Shown here in pieces: positions 14,330-14,480 of a DNA stretch of 14,480 bases. A program made the translations under genes and the position numbers. Origin of the DNA: an uncultured Elusimicrobia bacterium (GTDB taxonomy: Bacteria > Elusimicrobiota > Endomicrobiia > Endomicrobiales > Endomicrobiaceae). The stretch covers positions 1 to 14,480 of the forward strand of contig CAMVLN010000026.1 of assembly GCA_947168325.1 (NCBI GenBank). The letters run 5' to 3'. Position 1 is the stretch's first letter. Each line of letters starts with the position of its first letter. The notes under the pieces are model-generated. The model was not told the DNA's origin, made no database searches, and was given only the letters and a program-made list of their open reading frames with translations.

Positions 14330-14480
14330 ATGAGTGTGTATTTTCTAACTATCGCAATGTGTATATTTGTTCTCATTACAAATACTCAAAAGAGTAATAC
14401 CATCATTATCTTCGGACAAAATAAAACAAAAAAAATTGGAATTGATGTTCAAAACTTTTCATTATTCATTTTGACTCTTT
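14330..14480 (+). CDS. Start of a small membrane protein, perhaps LapA-like
   Basis: An ATG at 14330 with GAGG (14318-14321, 8 nt spacing) opens a frame that stays open for 50 codons to the window edge. The N-terminus YFLTIAMCIFVLI (4-16) is a hydrophobic membrane segment, followed by TNTQKSNTIIIFG and, near the edge, a second hydrophobic stretch FSLFILTL. This helix, NTQ-x-x-(T/V)-x-(I/L)-x-(F/L)-G, helix pattern recalls LapA/DUF1049 inner-membrane proteins linked to LPS assembly, which would fit beside two LPS glycosyltransferases. The likeness is by eye on a fragment, so the gene is more certain than its name. Confidence 0.45.
   Translation, partial: MSVYFLTIAMCIFVLITNTQKSNTIIIFGQNKTKKIGIDVQNFSLFILTL

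Overview
The window is a very AT-rich stretch carrying a complete type V-A CRISPR-Cas locus followed by a housekeeping and envelope gene cluster. All genes I call lie on the + strand. RNase PH, an ITPase-type pyrophosphatase and two GT9 (LPS-heptosyltransferase-type) glycosyltransferases point to a low-GC bacterium with a Gram-negative (diderm) envelope. The taxon cannot be fixed from sequence alone. An Elusimicrobiota/Endomicrobia-like or other gut or symbiotic low-GC diderm is a guess only.

Layout. At 1-62 an upstream + strand unit ends in an intrinsic terminator. From 62 to 338 lies an AT-rich control region with an extended -10 promoter, a tandem 16-bp repeat, a palindrome, and three mutually complementary segments that could act as an attenuator. 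From 339 to 9175 runs a compact operon: cas12a (canonical, 1232 aa), a second divergent Cas12 effector (1103 aa), cas4, cas1 and cas2. A 118-nt leader with its own good promoter (9176-9293) precedes a CRISPR array of 19 repeats of 36 nt and 18 spacers of 25-28 nt (9294-10449). A 281-nt gap without a convincing gene follows. Then come rph, rdgB and a TIGR04076-type small protein, packed head to tail (10731-12326), a pair of overlapping GT9 glycosyltransferases (12398-14268), and the start of a small membrane protein that runs off the window (14330-14480).

The most interesting element is the second effector at 4068-7379. It has a Cas12a-type N-terminal WED motif and a complete RuvC triad. It lacks the Cas12a Nuc-domain arginine motif and instead has a four-cysteine zinc ribbon between RuvC-II and RuvC-III, plus a RuvC-I to RuvC-II segment of about 237 residues (93 in its Cas12a neighbour). 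This is the architecture of Cas12a2-type, RNA-activated effectors, a group to which Cas12a3-type tRNA-cutting enzymes are related. The two effectors share one operon, one adaptation module and one array whose repeats carry the standard Cas12a hairpin. The likely picture is one spacer memory read by two nucleases: Cas12a cutting invader DNA, and the second enzyme recognising transcripts and triggering a collateral, possibly growth-arresting response. The second role is inferred from family membership, not shown by the sequence.
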